Assembly (NCBI GenBank): GCA_030447445.1 | Contig: JAUJOW010000014.1 | Location: forward strand, 1-33,142 | Direction of reading: 5' to 3' | DNA length: 33,142 nucleotides | Source of the DNA: Acidimicrobiales bacterium | GTDB taxonomy: Bacteria > Actinomycetota > Acidimicrobiia > Acidimicrobiales > Iamiaceae | In this document: in pieces, positions 33,002-33,142 of the stretch | How the letters are laid out: the number at the start of each line of letters is the position of its first letter | Position numbering within the stretch: the first letter of the stretch is position 1 | The notes under the pieces: model-generated | Database searches by the model: none | Seen by the model: only the letters and a program-made list of their open reading frames with translations | Told to the model about the DNA's origin: nothing | Program-made: the position numbers and the translations under genes

Positions 33002-33142
33002 TCACTTCGGGGGCATCCGGATGCCGCCGTCGACACGGATGGTCTCGGCGTTGAGGTAGCTGTTGGTGACGAGCTCGAGGGCCAAGGTGGCGAACTCCTC
33101 GGCGGTGCCGAGCCGCTTGGGGAAGAGCACCCCCTGCTTCAG
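33002..33142 (-). CDS. Short-chain dehydrogenase, C-terminal fragment (cut by window edge)
   Basis: Only the last 46 residues are visible. PKRLGTAEEFATLALELVTN, then SYLNAETIRVDGGIRM, is the standard SDR ending (P.R.G...E.A.....L.. N.Y..G/AE...DGG), closest to the 3-hydroxyacyl-CoA dehydrogenase type 2 branch. Catalytic Ser, Tyr and Lys lie outside the window. The gene continues to the right and ends 76 bp before DUF427 on the same strand. Confidence 0.85.
   Translation of the reverse strand: MKQGVLFPKRLGTAEEFATLALELVTNSYLNAETIRVDGGIRMPPK

Overview
The window looks like chromosome from a high-GC actinobacterium, most likely of the class Acidimicrobiia (Iamia/Ilumatobacter-like). I infer this from about 70% GC, GC-rich third codon positions, many GTG starts, many short or leaderless gene starts, a full-length MetH, a bacterial Ku/LigD-polymerase pair, an LAxTG sortase-E-type surface protein and several actinobacterial lipoproteins. 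No rRNA, tRNA, CRISPR array, insertion sequence or phage gene was found.

Layout. 1-206: extreme C/G homopolymer sequence. 207-4971: cobalamin adenosyltransferase (minus), a small lipoprotein, and cobalamin-dependent methionine synthase MetH. 5024-6280: two decayed genes, a Tat-exported beta-helix protein broken by a frame change and an internal deletion, then the C-terminal third of a SAM methyltransferase in three frames. 6282-7034: LamG-like lipoprotein. 7064-9791 (minus): LigD-type polymerase, Ku and an unknown membrane protein. 9999-11906: secreted beta-propeller lipoprotein. 11990-14848: a tightly overlapping ALG14-like / ALG13-like / sulfotransferase / GT2 operon. It is followed by a GH26-like lipoprotein, an LAxTG wall protein and a DUF4012 protein (all minus), then the priming sugar-phosphate transferase (18280-19758), an M24 peptidase, and a second GH26-like lipoprotein (21043-22023). 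Together 11990-22023 reads as a cell-surface, possibly sulfated, glycan locus. 22026-26740 (minus): lpd, 2-oxoacid dehydrogenase E2, and a single-ORF LipB-LipA fusion, which puts the lipoyl enzyme and its lipoylation machinery in one operon. 26805-27294: a 30-residue membrane peptide and MscL.

The most interesting part is 27373-31629. An ECF sigma factor resembling SigR/SigH is translationally coupled to a zinc-finger anti-sigma factor and lies divergent from a second zinc-finger protein coupled to CcdA and a TlpA-like thioredoxin. DUF3179 and DoxX genes flank them. I find five matches to the SigR-type promoter (GGAAT/C, 18-19 bp, GTT) in the three regulatory gaps of this cluster. In four of them the GTT lies 8-9 nt before an in-frame start codon. 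One match is palindromic and can drive both divergent operons. This suggests a compact, self-regulated envelope thiol-redox regulon with mostly leaderless mRNAs. The window closes with a TIGR01777 epimerase-like protein, a DUF427 protein and the C-terminus of an SDR dehydrogenase cut by the window edge.
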